The notes: a model not told the origin generated them from the letters alone. Counted from the stretch's first letter, positions 42,348 through 53,223 are shown. The stretch: DNA of 64,000 nt from JANSWP01 sp041941305 (GCA_041941305.1 JBGTQJ010000009.1:166365-230364), one strand, 5' to 3'. Translations and numbers: made by a program.

Positions 42348-44585
42348 TTATTCCCCAACTACCCGCCCTATCAATGCTTTTACAGGGTGGTAATGTTTGA
42401 CCACAATAACTGTTCTGTCGACCCCTCTCGCAATTTCTTCCGGAATGCTACCAAATAATATTTGAGGATATATACTCTTTCCTGCAGCGCCTACCATTAC
42501 TGCATCGTAATTTTCGGCATGCTGAACAATTCCATCAGAGACCGAATCGCTTTTGATTTGAATGCTTTGAACTTCCTTTAATGGAGGCAATTCCGAGTTC
42601 CCATTGATTTGCGAAATTCGGTTTTTTGCTGATTGTAACCTTTCTTCGATTATTTTCCGATCACTCTCCTGAGTCTCCTCATTCATTACCTGGCAAACTG
42701 TGATGGTTCCACCTAAACTTCTGGCGATCGCAGCTGCATACTGTTCTGCACATTGGGCATGTTCTCCTCCTGCGGAAGGGAGCAAAATTCTTTTTGGAAG
42801 TTCTGACCCTGCCATTTTGACGAGCATGATATCTGTTCTTGCATATGTGACAATGGTTTCCGTAATATTGCCAAAAATCCGTTCCCCACCCGTGGAATAA
42901 CCTTTCCATCCCAATAAAATCAGGTGGCAGTTTCTTTCGCGGGAAGTTTCCAATATGGATCTTGCTATATCATGTCCAACCCGAATCAAGGCATGGGCAT
43001 GGATGCCTTTTTTTTCTGCCAATTTCCGGATGGATTGCAACCAAACTTGTTCTTTTTCAATTGCAGTTTCGCTAAACTCCGTTGGTGGCAACTGTTCGGG
43101 GATCGTCACAACTCTTAACAGCAGTACTTCTCCGCTTTTTGCTTTTGCAATGGCTACAGCCAATTTGATCAGTCTTTCAGCAGTGTGGGGATTGGCTATT
43201 GGTACCAATACTCTAAATTTCTCCTTATCAAAAGTACCGCGACCCTGGCTATGTGCTACATGTGAAGATATGCCGGGAATGACAGCTTCTTCTGTTTGTG
43301 TTCCTTTCCAGGCTATAAATCCCACCATACCCAGAATTAGGCAACTAAAAGCCAAAACCAGTGGAATTGGATGTTGGAAAATTTGAGCGATTAAATAAAT
43401 ATTTGCCAGGATCCCCAGGATCGGTAAAAGTGGTACCAAGGGTACTTTAAATGGTCGTTCAATGTCTGGATATTTTTTTCTGTGAATGATTAAAGCCGCA
43501 TTTACCAAAATCAATGCGAGCAAAAGGACAGTATTGGCAAAGTAGGATAAGTCTTCAAGTGGAAGGATTAGGGCAAAAATCATTATAGCTCCTCCTACCA
43601 AAAAAACGGCAATAATTGGCGTCCTGGTTTTGGTGTTGATGACGCCAATTTCTTTAGGCAAATGTCCCAGATGACTCATAGACAAGACGACTCTTGAACC
43701 TGCCATAATTGAAGCATTGGAAGCAGAAATCATGGAAAAAATGGCGCCGGCAATAATGACATAGCCGCCCACATAGCCCAAAAATTTGGTAGCAGCTTCT
43801 CCCATTGATGCCTCTGTATATTCCTCCAAACCCGCAAATAAAACCACGAGCACTACCAAGGTATAAAGTAAAGTCACAACTCCCATTGAAATAAAAATAG
43901 CTCTGGGAATATTTTTGACTGGATTTTTTACCTCACCAGCGGAGGCAGCAATCGCTGAAAACCCAAAAAAAGTGATGAATACAAGGGCAGCAGTAGAACC
44001 GATTTGTACAATGTCATTGCTAAACCGATTTATAACTTCCTCTATTTCAACAAAAGACAATCCGCCAAAAATGAACCATATCAACAATAAAACTTTGGCG
44101 GCAGTGACCCAAATCTGGAATTTCCCACTTTCTTTTGTCCCTTTTATATTTAACAAGGTCAATCCAACCAACAATACTAGTCCCGACATTGATTCAATTG
44201 GGCTATGCCAGATAAATTCATTGAAATAACTGCTCAGACTCGCGATGTAAAAAGCGCAACTTGATGCATAACCCAAAAACAGAGACCAACCAACAAAATA
44301 GGCGAGGGGAGGGGAAAAGGTTTTTCTTGCATACAAATAGCCCTCTCCAGTGCGAGGATATATCGACACAAATTCACAATAGGTCAATGCCGTAAATAAG
44401 GCTACTACAGCGGCCAAAAGAAAAGAAACGATAGCTGCAGAGCCAACATTTCGAATTGCCAATCCTGAAAGGGTGAAAATACCGGCGGCTATCATAGTGC
44501 CGATTCCAATTGCGAGTGCCGAGGTTAATCCTAAATCCCGACTCAGTTCCGTTTCGACCTGATTGTTTATTTGCTGGTTTGCCAT
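42348..44585 (-). CDS. APC-family amino acid permease fused to two UspA domains
   Basis: The product is 745 aa. Residues ~15-435 form about 12 membrane helices with APC motifs (LGLTSALAIGIGTMIAAGIFTLSG at the start; FFGFSAIAASAGEVKNPVKNIPRAI near 215). Two universal-stress-protein domains follow: FRVLVPIANPHTAERLIKLAVAIA (~455-590) and RILLPSAGGEHAQCAEQYAAAIA (~605-735), the second with VGAAGKSIYPQILFGSIPEEIA. Such fusions occur in several phyla; the Usp part probably senses nucleotides or stress to gate transport. The substrate is unknown. Confidence 0.92.
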   Translation of the reverse strand: MANQQINNQVETELSRDLGLTSALAIGIGTMIAAGIFTLSGLAIRNVGSAAIVSFLLAAVVALFTALTYCEFVSIYPRTGEGYLYARKTFSPPLAYFVGWSLFLGYASSCAFYIASLSSYFNEFIWHSPIESMSGLVLLVGLTLLNIKGTKESGKFQIWVTAAKVLLLIWFIFGGLSFVEIEEVINRFSNDIVQIGSTAALVFITFFGFSAIAASAGEVKNPVKNIPRAIFISMGVVTLLYTLVVLVVLFAGLEEYTEASMGEAATKFLGYVGGYVIIAGAIFSMISASNASIMAGSRVVLSMSHLGHLPKEIGVINTKTRTPIIAVFLVGGAIMIFALILPLEDLSYFANTVLLLALILVNAALIIHRKKYPDIERPFKVPLVPLLPILGILANIYLIAQIFQHPIPLVLAFSCLILGMVGFIAWKGTQTEEAVIPGISSHVAHSQGRGTFDKEKFRVLVPIANPHTAERLIKLAVAIAKAKSGEVLLLRVVTIPEQLPPTEFSETAIEKEQVWLQSIRKLAEKKGIHAHALIRVGHDIARSILETSRERNCHLILLGWKGYSTGGERIFGNITETIVTYARTDIMLVKMAGSELPKRILLPSAGGEHAQCAEQYAAAIARSLGGTITVCQVMNEETQESDRKIIEERLQSAKNRISQINGNSELPPLKEVQSIQIKSDSVSDGIVQHAENYDAVMVGAAGKSIYPQILFGSIPEEIARGVDRTVIVVKHYHPVKALIGRVVGE

Positions 44586-44680
44586 GAGTTGTTTTGGAAA
44601 CTATTTGAAGGCTAAGGTAAAAGACTTTGGAAAGTTTTTATAAAAAATAGCAAAAAGGGATTTTGTTTAGTTTATTGTTA

Positions 44681-44709
44681 TTGAATGATGGAATTTTTTG
44701 TTAAATTTG
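44681..44709 (+). promoter_or_regulatory. Putative promoter of the metalloprotease gene
   Basis: TTG (44681-44683), 18 nt and TAAATTTG (44702-44709) approximate the Bacteroidota promoter. It lies 38 nt before the start codon at 44748. Confidence 0.4.
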
Positions 44710-44747
44710 GTTTGATATTATTTTCTTTAGAACCAAAATTGATTAGT

Positions 44748-47700
44748 ATGAAAACACCTTTCTTTTTATTTGTTTGGCTTTTTGTTTGCTCCCCTTATTT
44801 CGCCTTAAGCCAGGTGAATCACACCAACCAACAGGAGGCAGCTTTTTTACAGGATGCAAAAATTAGTATTTATGACAGATCCTTCTCGATTAGTATTAAA
44901 GATAGTTTACGCAGTTCAAGAACGCCAGAAGAAATAACATTGTATTACATTCAAGAAAATTGGTCTTAATTAGGTTTTAAAGGACCATTTGAAGAGCATT
45001 TGGTTCACAGTACATCTCATTATTTGAGTAGTGGACCAATAATTAGTTATCAGCAGATTTTTAAGGGATTAAGAGTGGATAATAATGAGATTACCATTAA
45101 GTTAGACAATAGGGAAGAGATTAGATTGGTTTTAAATGGTACCTTTCCTTTTACTCAAAGTTTAGATATTAATCCAAAAATTTCGGAAAATGATGTTGAA
45201 ACAATTGTTTTAAATCAATTCCCAAACAGGAAAGGAAAAATCCAACAATCCCCAGAATTAATTATCCACATTTTTAAGAGTAAACCAATTTTATGTTTTA
45301 TAGTGAACTTAGTTACTTCATCTCCTATGGCACAGTGGCAAGTATTTGTAGATGCTCAAAATGGACAAATTGTAGAACAGGTCGATAGAACGAAATCGTG
45401 TATTTATAGCCCAACTGTGGAAATGATTCCATTGAATTATTTTTCTGGACAAAAAATCTTAAAAGCCTTAAGCCTTAAATTAAGTCCAGAATCTAAGGCT
45501 CAAAATCAGGATAGAAAAGAAGTATCAGAAAATATTAACACAGTAAATGGTAAAGGTTGGGTATATGATCCCAATCCAACTTTTTCTGCTAAGAAAATCT
45601 ATGGTGATCCAGGATTTGTAGATGGAGATGACCTAAACACATCAGAACTGGAAGCTGAATTAGTGACCGATATTGATCTTTTAGAAATTACAGAAGTTGG
45701 AGGTGTATATACATTAGAAGGCCCATATGCTAAACCCCATATAGAATCTCCTTCTACCCAAAGCAACACTCCCAATTTTTTCTTTACAAGAGATCATCAA
45801 GATTTTGAGTCTGTAATGTGCTATTATTACATAGACAAATCAATTAGGTATGCGTATGATGAATTGATGTTTACTCCACCCACACCAACTCCCGGGAATC
45901 CAAGTGTTTTTGGATTACCAATCCTCTATAATTCTCTATCAACAGGGCAAGGAGCATTTTTTGAAGCTGGAGGAACTGGTGATGAATTGCTAGTTTTTTC
46001 TGCTCAAGGGTCATTTAATGTTGATTATGGAGAAGATGCTAGTATCATTATTCATGAACTTGGGCATGCTTTCCATTATTGGTTGACCAATGGAAAAGAA
46101 TCTGTAGTTGAAGGCTTAAGTGAAGGCTTGTCAGATTATTGGAGCCAATCAGAAACAAGAAATTGTGCAATTTTGAACACATGGAATGAAGATGAAGATG
46201 ATTATCATAAAATGTTACACTGGGGAGGTATGCCATTTGCACAATCGTTTCAAAGATTTACAAATATTGATGATCTTTACCCACAATCTGGTTGGGCATC
46301 TCATGAAATGGGGCAATTTATGGCTACAGCCCTTTTAAAAATTCTAAGCGATATAGGAAAACATAAAACAGATAGGCTGATCCTTGAGTCTCTGCCACTA
46401 TTAAAAGAAGGAATAAGCGACCCCTTGACTTTAAGAAAGGCAGCTGGATTAATATATAAACAAGCGGAGATAATGGTTTTAAATGATGAATTATCTGAAA
46501 ATGAGCTTTGCATGATATATAACCATTTGGAAAATGTATTTGAAATTTCTGCGATTAGTGATCCTAATTTACAGGTAAACCCTCCTAGCGGAGCATCTGA
46601 AGATTTGTATATTAGAGATACGCACTGTGACCTTGGAGAAGAAACAAATCCGGATAATGGATCAATGTGGTTGAGTCCAGATATATGGATTCGACATAAC
46701 AATGACGGTGGACTAGAGCATGAAAACCCAGAATACAACTCACTATTTCCAGAATATGTAAATGTTCGGTTAAGAGGAATAGGATGTACTGAATTGACTG
46801 GAGCAGAGTTGAAAGTTTACTTTAGTAAATCATCTACTGGTCTGGAATGGCCAGAAAAATGGGAGAACTATCAAATACCTGGGCAAAATGGACAACAAGT
46901 GATAGCAGGAGATTTAATCAGCGTTGTAAGTATACCTCCTGTGGCGGCTGGTGAGGATTTTATTATTACTATTCAATGGTATCCTCCCGATCCAGATGAT
47001 TTTTTGACAGATGATCATAATTTTAGCTTAATGGCAAGGATTGTTTCCTCCACAGATCAAATGCACTCACCCGAAGGTTTGAATGTAGTGACAAATGCCA
47101 GAAACAATAACAACATTGCCTTAAAAAGCATTAGTATCTTTGATGAAGAACCTGATATAGGCTCTACAAAAAGTAAGCCTTACGGGGTTCCAATTTGTGG
47201 CTTAGACGGAGATTGGCTGGTTGTTCAAACGGGTGATCATACCTTAGATAGATCTATTTTTGACTATGGAAATATTTATTTTGAATTGGTTGAACCGTTC
47301 AAAACACATTGGTTAAATAATGGTATGCAAGGCACACAATTTGAAACACAGACAGATGGAACAATAAAAGTGTTGAATGAAAATTTTTCTTTGTCAGGGT
47401 TTTCCATGACTAATTGCGAAGATATGTATGTCAAATTTTATTTTGAACCCTTTCCAAATACACATGAATGTTCATTTGATATTATTCATTACCGGCAAGA
47501 TTCAACTGTCGTTGGTGGACATAGATTCACATATAAACCAGATACTTCTTCTCAAAATAGAAATTTTGAACAGGAAATAAAATTTGGGTTGAAAGATGTT
47601 GAAATTCAATTATTTCCCAATCCTTCAACAGAATACTTGCAAGTATTATTTTCCGATCAAATTGAGGAACCTTTACAAATGGAAATACTAAATTTACAAG

Positions 47701-47852
47701 GTAGACTAATTAAGCTTTACAATTTTGAGAAGAATATTTCAATAGAAAAAACGGAATTGAATGTAGGTGATTTAATTGGTGGAATGTATTTTCTAAGACT
47801 TTCAAACAAGAAAAGCACATTTTCTAAAGTCTTTAAGTTTGTAAAACAATAA
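44748..47852 (+). pseudogene. Secreted M36-like metalloprotease with T9SS domain, interrupted by an in-frame stop
   Basis: A signal peptide (MKTPFFLFVWLFVCSPYFALSQ) starts the frame. After 73 codons a TAA (44967-44969) interrupts it, yet the same frame continues without further stops to 47852 (LGFKGPFEEHLVHSTSHYL next). The continuation holds an FTP-like propeptide (~45040-45400), the zinc site HELGH (46053-46067) with EGLSEGLSDYW as third-ligand segment, beta domains and a C-terminal T9SS type A domain (IQLFPNPSTEYLQVLF...GGMYFLRLSNKK). The whole fits one fungalysin-like protease of about 1,034 residues. Either the stop is a real nonsense mutation or a sequencing error. The second part has only a TTG near 45000 as a possible restart and would lack a signal peptide. 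Confidence 0.85.
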
Positions 47853-47920
47853 ATTATTGGTTTTTCTTGGATTTTGATGGAGAGAATATTTTCAATTTTT
47901 CTCTTTTCACCAAAAATTAA

Positions 47921-48015
47921 GTTGACAGGAATTAAAAAAGTCCTTTTTAATTCCTGTCAACATCCAAGGTGAATTAATTATAAAATGGAGAAAACAGGTA
48001 AATTGGTTTTCTCCA
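47921..48015 (+). terminator. Two hairpins between secreted-protein genes
   Basis: A perfect 18-bp stem with a 5-nt loop (47921-47938 with 47944-47961; arm begins GTTGACAGGAATT) is followed by a 10-bp stem TGGAGAAAAC/GTTTTCTCCA (47986-47995 with 48006-48015). A T run is lacking after the first, so terminator function is likely but not certain. Confidence 0.6.
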
Positions 48016-48026
48016 AATTTTAAGCC

Positions 48027-49730
48027 ATGAATAAGAATTTTTTGCTTTTCATTTTTCTCTTTCTTTTTCAACTTCCTTCTTCTTCACAAAATATTTCACA
48101 GGTTGATCAAATAACAGGAAGTTTTGATTTCGATAATTTTTTTATCAACAACTTGGGTGAACGTTTTTATTTTCTCAATTATTGGCATCCAAATGATACC
48201 ATTTTAGTAAATGATCAATTGATTTTAGGAAGTGCCGATACCTGCACTCCGTTTTACAAATGTAGGGACGGAGCATTTTTAGGGTTGAAGGATGATGGAA
48301 CCTTAAAGTTTTTAAAACAGGATTGGGCAATTGATTTGCTGGAAAGCGATTCAACTTTCTTCTTGATTAATATTTTTTTAGAAGATACACTTTTTACTCT
48401 GGACACAATGTATGTCAAGAGCTCCTCAAAATTAGGATTAGGACATAACTTGATTATTTCTGAATATGACTTTAATGGGAATCGAATTAGAAGCAAACAT
48501 TGGACGACTCCTTATGATTGTCGTTTTAGAACAAATGAAGTTCAAATGATGAATTCAGATATTTTTATCTCCGGATATTTTGACAAGGATACCTTAAAAT
48601 TCGATAACCAAATGTTAGCCAAAATTAATAAAACAGATGGCTTTATTGGTAAAATAAATAGCACGCTGGAATGTGAATGGCTTAGAGGTTTTGCTGGTTT
48701 TGATACGGATGAGGTGATTTCAATTGCTGTGTCCAATGAACAAGAAGTCATTGCTGTCGGAAATTATGTAAGTGGAGAGTTGCATACTTGTGATTCGACT
48801 ATTATAAATGAATGGGGATGGTTTTCCAGTAATATGTTTGTTGCTAAATATGATTCAATTGGGAACTGTGGGTGGGTGACCCAAGTAATAGACCCTGGAA
48901 ATGAAGGAGGAACAGGCAGTGACTTTTTGTCGGACGGATCTTTTGTTTTACTTGGTATGTACACAGGATGGAATGCAAATTTTGGAGATACAATTATTGC
49001 TAATCCTACTCCATTCAATAATGGTTTTATCGCAAAATATGATCTACAGAGTAATGTTCAAAAAATTTTTCAATTAGAAGGTAATGGTGATTTTCAGGGA
49101 ATGTTAGGACCAGTGGTTTCTTCAAATGATAATTTTTGGGTGTGTGGGAATTATAATAGCAATCCACTCATCATTGGTGATTTTGAGTTGCCTTTTAGAA
49201 ATCCGCCAGATATAAATGGACACGATGCTTTTGTCGCAAAATTCGATAAAAACCTAAACCCCCTTTTCGCCATGTCCTTTGGTGGAGAAGACCACGATTA
49301 TGCCACAGACATTCAGCAGGGACCAGATGGTCTCATCTATGTGACGATGCATGCTCGAAGTGATACCATTGATATTGGCAATCAAATCTATACAAAACAT
49401 CCGTCTTTTCATACAAACGTTTTTGTTATTGAGATTCAGGACACAACTACTACTGCTGTCAATGAAATCTATGCTGGAAATACTCCAATCAAACTATATC
49501 CAAATCCAGTTTCCTCAAATAGTCAATTACATTTTGAATTATCCAATATTTATGCAAAAAAGTTAAAGCAAATTATTCTATATTCGATTCAAGGAATTCC
49601 TATCAGGAAATTTAGTTCTATACAAAAAGGAGAAGGTGTTTTAGTCCTGCCCGATATTTCATCAGGAGTCTATTTTATAGAATTTGATTTTGAAGGATGG
49701 AAAGTTGTAGAACGTATTGTCATTCAATAA
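48027..49730 (+). CDS. Secreted beta-propeller-like protein with T9SS type A domain
   Basis: The product is 567 aa with a signal peptide (MNKNFLLFIFLFLFQLPSSSQ). The middle contains repeated blades of the pattern DGFIGKINSTLECEWLRGFAG, MFVAKYDSIGNCGWVTQ and DAFVAKFDKNLNPLFAMSFGG, like SBBP-type beta-propellers. The last ~80 residues (IKLYPNPVSSNSQLHFELS...SSGVYFIEFDFEGWKVVERIVIQ) are a type A sorting domain. It is predicted to be exported by T9SS; the binding target is unknown. Confidence 0.88.
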   Translation: MNKNFLLFIFLFLFQLPSSSQNISQVDQITGSFDFDNFFINNLGERFYFLNYWHPNDTILVNDQLILGSADTCTPFYKCRDGAFLGLKDDGTLKFLKQDWAIDLLESDSTFFLINIFLEDTLFTLDTMYVKSSSKLGLGHNLIISEYDFNGNRIRSKHWTTPYDCRFRTNEVQMMNSDIFISGYFDKDTLKFDNQMLAKINKTDGFIGKINSTLECEWLRGFAGFDTDEVISIAVSNEQEVIAVGNYVSGELHTCDSTIINEWGWFSSNMFVAKYDSIGNCGWVTQVIDPGNEGGTGSDFLSDGSFVLLGMYTGWNANFGDTIIANPTPFNNGFIAKYDLQSNVQKIFQLEGNGDFQGMLGPVVSSNDNFWVCGNYNSNPLIIGDFELPFRNPPDINGHDAFVAKFDKNLNPLFAMSFGGEDHDYATDIQQGPDGLIYVTMHARSDTIDIGNQIYTKHPSFHTNVFVIEIQDTTTTAVNEIYAGNTPIKLYPNPVSSNSQLHFELSNIYAKKLKQIILYSIQGIPIRKFSSIQKGEGVLVLPDISSGVYFIEFDFEGWKVVERIVIQ

Positions 49731-50084
49731 TATTACGTGACGTTTTTCTTAAAATAGGCTTAGAAAAGCCCTTCTCTGTTTATTTAAATCCATTCTAAAT
49801 ACTTCCTTTTTTCCACATTCCAAATACTCTAATTCCTCTTGCCTTCCAAAAAACAAAACCTTTTTTATCTTTGCGCCGAATTTGAAAATTGGAATGAGTG
49901 TTGATTGTTATTTTTTTTCAAATAGATAGTTTTTTTGAATTTGATTTAAGAATTTACTTCCATTTTTTGAAATAAACTAAACCAATGAGAGTCAGAGAGT
50001 TATGTGGGTTTTCTTAAAATTCTCGCTAACTACCACCTCTTCCAAGGGAAACCCTTTAGGAAAACTCTCATAAATCACTGTAGA
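49731..50084 (+). promoter_or_regulatory. Gene-free region with putative nqr promoter
   Basis: TATCTTTG at 49866-49873, followed by CGCCG, matches TAnnTTTG and leaves a 5' untranslated region of about 205 nt before nqrA. No good -33 match at 19 nt. No riboswitch or RNA fold is evident. Confidence 0.4.
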
Positions 50085-51722
50085 ATGAAAAACGGATTTG
50101 TGAGGTTAGCGTTTTTGACGACTTTCCTTTGCTTTTCAGAATTATTGGCTGCTCAAAACGCCAGTAATGACGGCTCCAGATTGTTTCTCACCATTCTTCT
50201 GATTACTGTAGTCCTTATAGCTTTTGTTGTAATTATTCAAGTTGCGGATAATTTGATGCGCATTGAGGCTAGAAAATTAGGTGCTGATAAGTCGGGCGCC
50301 AATTTTTCTCTTTTCCCAACCATGGGAGAGTTATTCAAACCAAAACTGTCCAGTTTTGTAGATGAATCCAATGCCATTGTTTTGACAAAGGGACACGATA
50401 TCTTATTAGAGGGAGCAGCAGAACAAAAGATTTCCAATGCCAATGTGACCAGATATGCATTGCAGCCACCTAATTACACAGGTATTTCTCCAATTCCCAA
50501 AATGACAGTGGAAATTGGGGCAGAGGTGAAAGCAGGCGATCCCATCTTTTTTGACAAAAAAAGACCTGAGATTATGCATGTGGCGCCTGTAAGTGGCGAG
50601 GTTATTGAATTGAACCGGGGTGCAAAACGCTCCGTAGCAGAAGTAGTCATTTTGGCAGATAAAGAAATAAAGCACAAAGCATTCAAAGCTTTTGACTTTG
50701 AAAAGGGAAGTCGGGAAGATTTGGTCAATTATTTATTGGAAAGTGGCGTATGGCCAATGATTCGCCAAAGACCCTTCAATGTAATTCCTGATGCAGCTGT
50801 TACTCCTGTAAATATTTTTGTTTCCACTTTTGATACAGCACCTCTTGCTCCAGACTTAAATTTCGTCGTATCGGGAAGAGCTAATGATTTCCAAAAAGGA
50901 TTGGACGTTTTAGGCAAATTGACAAGTGGTTCTGTTCATTTAGGATTAGATGCCCGGGGAGATGCTGCACCTTCAAAAGTTTTTACAGATGCTACAGGAG
51001 TTGAAAAACACTGGTTTCATGGAAAACACCCTGCTGGAAATGTGGGTGTTCAGATACACCATATCGCTCCAATCAATGCTTCAGAAAAAGTGTGGACACT
51101 TGGGGTACAGGAAGTGCTTACCATTGGTACCTTATTTAATGAACAAAAATTTGATGCTTCCAGAGTTGTTGCACTAACAGGAAATGAGTTGGAAAATCCA
51201 AAATATGTTAGAACCTATATCGGAGCTAATATTGGTGAATTGGTCAAACGAAACTTAAAAGAGGGAAATAACCGAATCATTTCAGGGGATGTGCTGTCAG
51301 GCGAAAAGAAAGCTACTGAAAATTTCCTCAATGTTTTTGATGATCAAATCACTGTAGTTGAGGAGGGAGATTATTACGAAATGTTTGGCTGGTTGTTGCC
51401 ACAAAAAGCAACGCCCTCAATTTCCAAAACATTTCCAAATGGTTTATTCCCTGATACCAAATTTGAAGCAGATACCAATACACATGGAGAAGGTCGTGCC
51501 TTTGTAGTTACCGGACAATACGAATCTGTATTGCCAATGGATATTTACGTTCAGCATTTGATGAAAAACATATTAATAAACGATTTTGAGCGTATGGAAG
51601 GCTTGGGTATTTATGAATTGGTTGAGGAAGATGTTGCGCTTTGTGAATTCGCCTGTACTTCCAAACAACCACTTCAAAAAATATTGAGACAAGGCTTGGA
51701 CTTAATCCGTGAGGAAGGCTAG
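50085..51722 (+). CDS. nqrA: Na+-translocating NADH:quinone reductase subunit A with N-terminal membrane anchor
   Basis: The product is 545 aa; usual NqrA is about 450. The NqrA body begins near residue 100 (IVLTKGHDILLEGAAEQKI) and includes PIPKMTVEIGAEVKAGDPIFFDKK, HVAPVSGEVIELNRGAKRSV, GNVGVQIHHIAPINASEKVWTLG and the FERMEGLGIYELVEEDVALCEFACTSKQPLQKILRQGLDLIREEG end. The N-terminal extension has a signal-like segment (MKNGFVRLAFLTTFLCFSELLAAQ) and a second hydrophobic helix (LFLTILLITVVLIAFVVIIQVA). NqrA is normally a peripheral cytoplasmic subunit, so a membrane anchor is notable. An upstream in-frame ATG at 50004 would add 27 residues and is less likely. First gene of nqrABCDEF. Confidence 0.95.
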   Translation: MKNGFVRLAFLTTFLCFSELLAAQNASNDGSRLFLTILLITVVLIAFVVIIQVADNLMRIEARKLGADKSGANFSLFPTMGELFKPKLSSFVDESNAIVLTKGHDILLEGAAEQKISNANVTRYALQPPNYTGISPIPKMTVEIGAEVKAGDPIFFDKKRPEIMHVAPVSGEVIELNRGAKRSVAEVVILADKEIKHKAFKAFDFEKGSREDLVNYLLESGVWPMIRQRPFNVIPDAAVTPVNIFVSTFDTAPLAPDLNFVVSGRANDFQKGLDVLGKLTSGSVHLGLDARGDAAPSKVFTDATGVEKHWFHGKHPAGNVGVQIHHIAPINASEKVWTLGVQEVLTIGTLFNEQKFDASRVVALTGNELENPKYVRTYIGANIGELVKRNLKEGNNRIISGDVLSGEKKATENFLNVFDDQITVVEEGDYYEMFGWLLPQKATPSISKTFPNGLFPDTKFEADTNTHGEGRAFVVTGQYESVLPMDIYVQHLMKNILINDFERMEGLGIYELVEEDVALCEFACTSKQPLQKILRQGLDLIREEG

Positions 51723-51730
51723 TTTTTTTA

Positions 51731-51789
51731 ATGATGAGTGATGAGTGATGAATGATATAGATTCATCATTCATCACTCATCATTTATCA
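51731..51789. repeat. Hairpin-forming heptad tract between nqrA and nqrB
   Basis: Units of GATGAGT/GATGAAT on the left (51731-51756) and their complement (ATTCATC, ACTCATC) on the right (51760-51789) make a long imperfect hairpin inside the operon. It has no T run after it, so the operon mRNA may pass through it. Confidence 0.8.
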
Positions 51790-51798
51790 TTCAGATAG

Positions 51799-53085
51799 AT
51801 GAAAGGTTTATTAGATTTTATTAAGAAAATAGAACCAGACAAAAAGAATTCTCCGTTTTTACATACTTTGTATGACGGTTTTTTCACCCTCTTTTATGCC
51901 CCTAATACAGTTACTGTAGGTAAAGGCGTTCATATTCGTGATAGAATGGACTTGAAACGTACCATGGTAATGGTGGTTTTGGCCATGCAATTATGTTATG
52001 TTTTTGGCTCCTACAATATTGGGCATCAGCATTTTGTAGCACTGGGGCAGCATACAGGATTCCTGGAAGGCATTCACCTCAAATTGGCTTTTGGGTTAAT
52101 TCAGATTCTTCCAATTTTTGTGGTGACACATGTAGTTGGATTGGGAATAGAATTTTGGTATGCTTCCAAAAAAGGACATGCCATCGAAGAAGGGTTTTTG
52201 GTTACAGGAGCTTTGATTCCACTCATTATGCCTCCCGATATTCCACTTTGGATATTGGCGCTGTCCGTAGGGTTTGCAGTTTGGATTGGGAAGGAAGCCT
52301 TTGGAGGAACCGGGATGAATATCTTGAATGTGGCACTGCTGGCAAGAGCTTTTGTTTTCTTTGCTTATCCAACTGAGATTTCCGGTGACATTTGTTGGGT
52401 AGCTGGATTGGCAGAAATGAAGGAAGGATTTGAATATGGCTGGGCGCATTTAGGCTTATGCAACACCATTTTCGATTGGTTTGGATGGAGCGGCTTTGAA
52501 TCCGGGACGCTAATGATGGCAGACGGCTATACTGGTGCTACACCATTGGCATTGGCAGCAAAAGGTGGATGGGAAGCAGTTACCAATACCTATTCAACCA
52601 GCCAAATGTTTTGGGGGGCAATTCCTGGCTCTGTAGGAGAAACCTGTAAACCATTTATTCTTATTGGAGCATTCATGTTAATTGCTACAGGAATTGCCAG
52701 TTGGCGCGTAATGCTATCTATGATTTTAGGTTGTGCAATAACTGGCATCTTGTTTAATGCCATGTCACCTGAGATTACAGAATCTACTTCCAACCTATGG
52801 AAATTCATGGCAGTGCCGTGGCAAAGTCAATTTATGATGGGTAGTTTCTGGTTCGCGATGGCATTTATGGCAACGGATCCGGTTACTGCAGCTTCTACGA
52901 ATAAAGGGAAATGGATTTATGGATTTTTCATAGGTTCAATTGGTCTAATTATTCGTGTGACCAACCCGGCATATCCAGAAGGCTGGATGTTGGCAATTTT
53001 ATTTATGAATGTATTTGCTCCACTTATTGACCATTATGTATTAGAAGGCAATATGAAAAGGAGATTGGCAAGAGCAAGTGCTTAA
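51799..53085 (+). CDS. nqrB: Na+-NQR subunit B
   Basis: The product is 428 aa, with about ten membrane helices. Family segments LHTLYDGFFTLFYAPNTVT, EEGFLVTGALIPLIMPPDIPLW, GKEAFGGTGMNILNVALLARAF and ALAAKGGW are present. The covalent FMN site is T248 in YTGATPLAL (TGAT where SGAT is usual). NqrB takes part in Na+ translocation and quinone reduction. A C-terminal DHYVLEGNMKRRLARA closes the protein. Confidence 0.97.
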   Translation: MKGLLDFIKKIEPDKKNSPFLHTLYDGFFTLFYAPNTVTVGKGVHIRDRMDLKRTMVMVVLAMQLCYVFGSYNIGHQHFVALGQHTGFLEGIHLKLAFGLIQILPIFVVTHVVGLGIEFWYASKKGHAIEEGFLVTGALIPLIMPPDIPLWILALSVGFAVWIGKEAFGGTGMNILNVALLARAFVFFAYPTEISGDICWVAGLAEMKEGFEYGWAHLGLCNTIFDWFGWSGFESGTLMMADGYTGATPLALAAKGGWEAVTNTYSTSQMFWGAIPGSVGETCKPFILIGAFMLIATGIASWRVMLSMILGCAITGILFNAMSPEITESTSNLWKFMAVPWQSQFMMGSFWFAMAFMATDPVTAASTNKGKWIYGFFIGSIGLIIRVTNPAYPEGWMLAILFMNVFAPLIDHYVLEGNMKRRLARASA

Positions 53086-53223
53086 GACTAGAAATAGATT
53101 TTGTCAAATAGGATTTTTAAAACATTGAAAATAAACATTGAAGAAATATTAGAGTTAGTATTTTGAATGATTGATGACGAATCAATTAAATCAAAACAAA
53201 CTCTAACTCAAAACTATTAACCC

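Noticed and set aside
44685..44969. Separate small gene before the metalloprotease
   Set aside because: Same frame as the protease, separated only by one TAA, and it supplies the missing signal peptide; treated as one interrupted gene.
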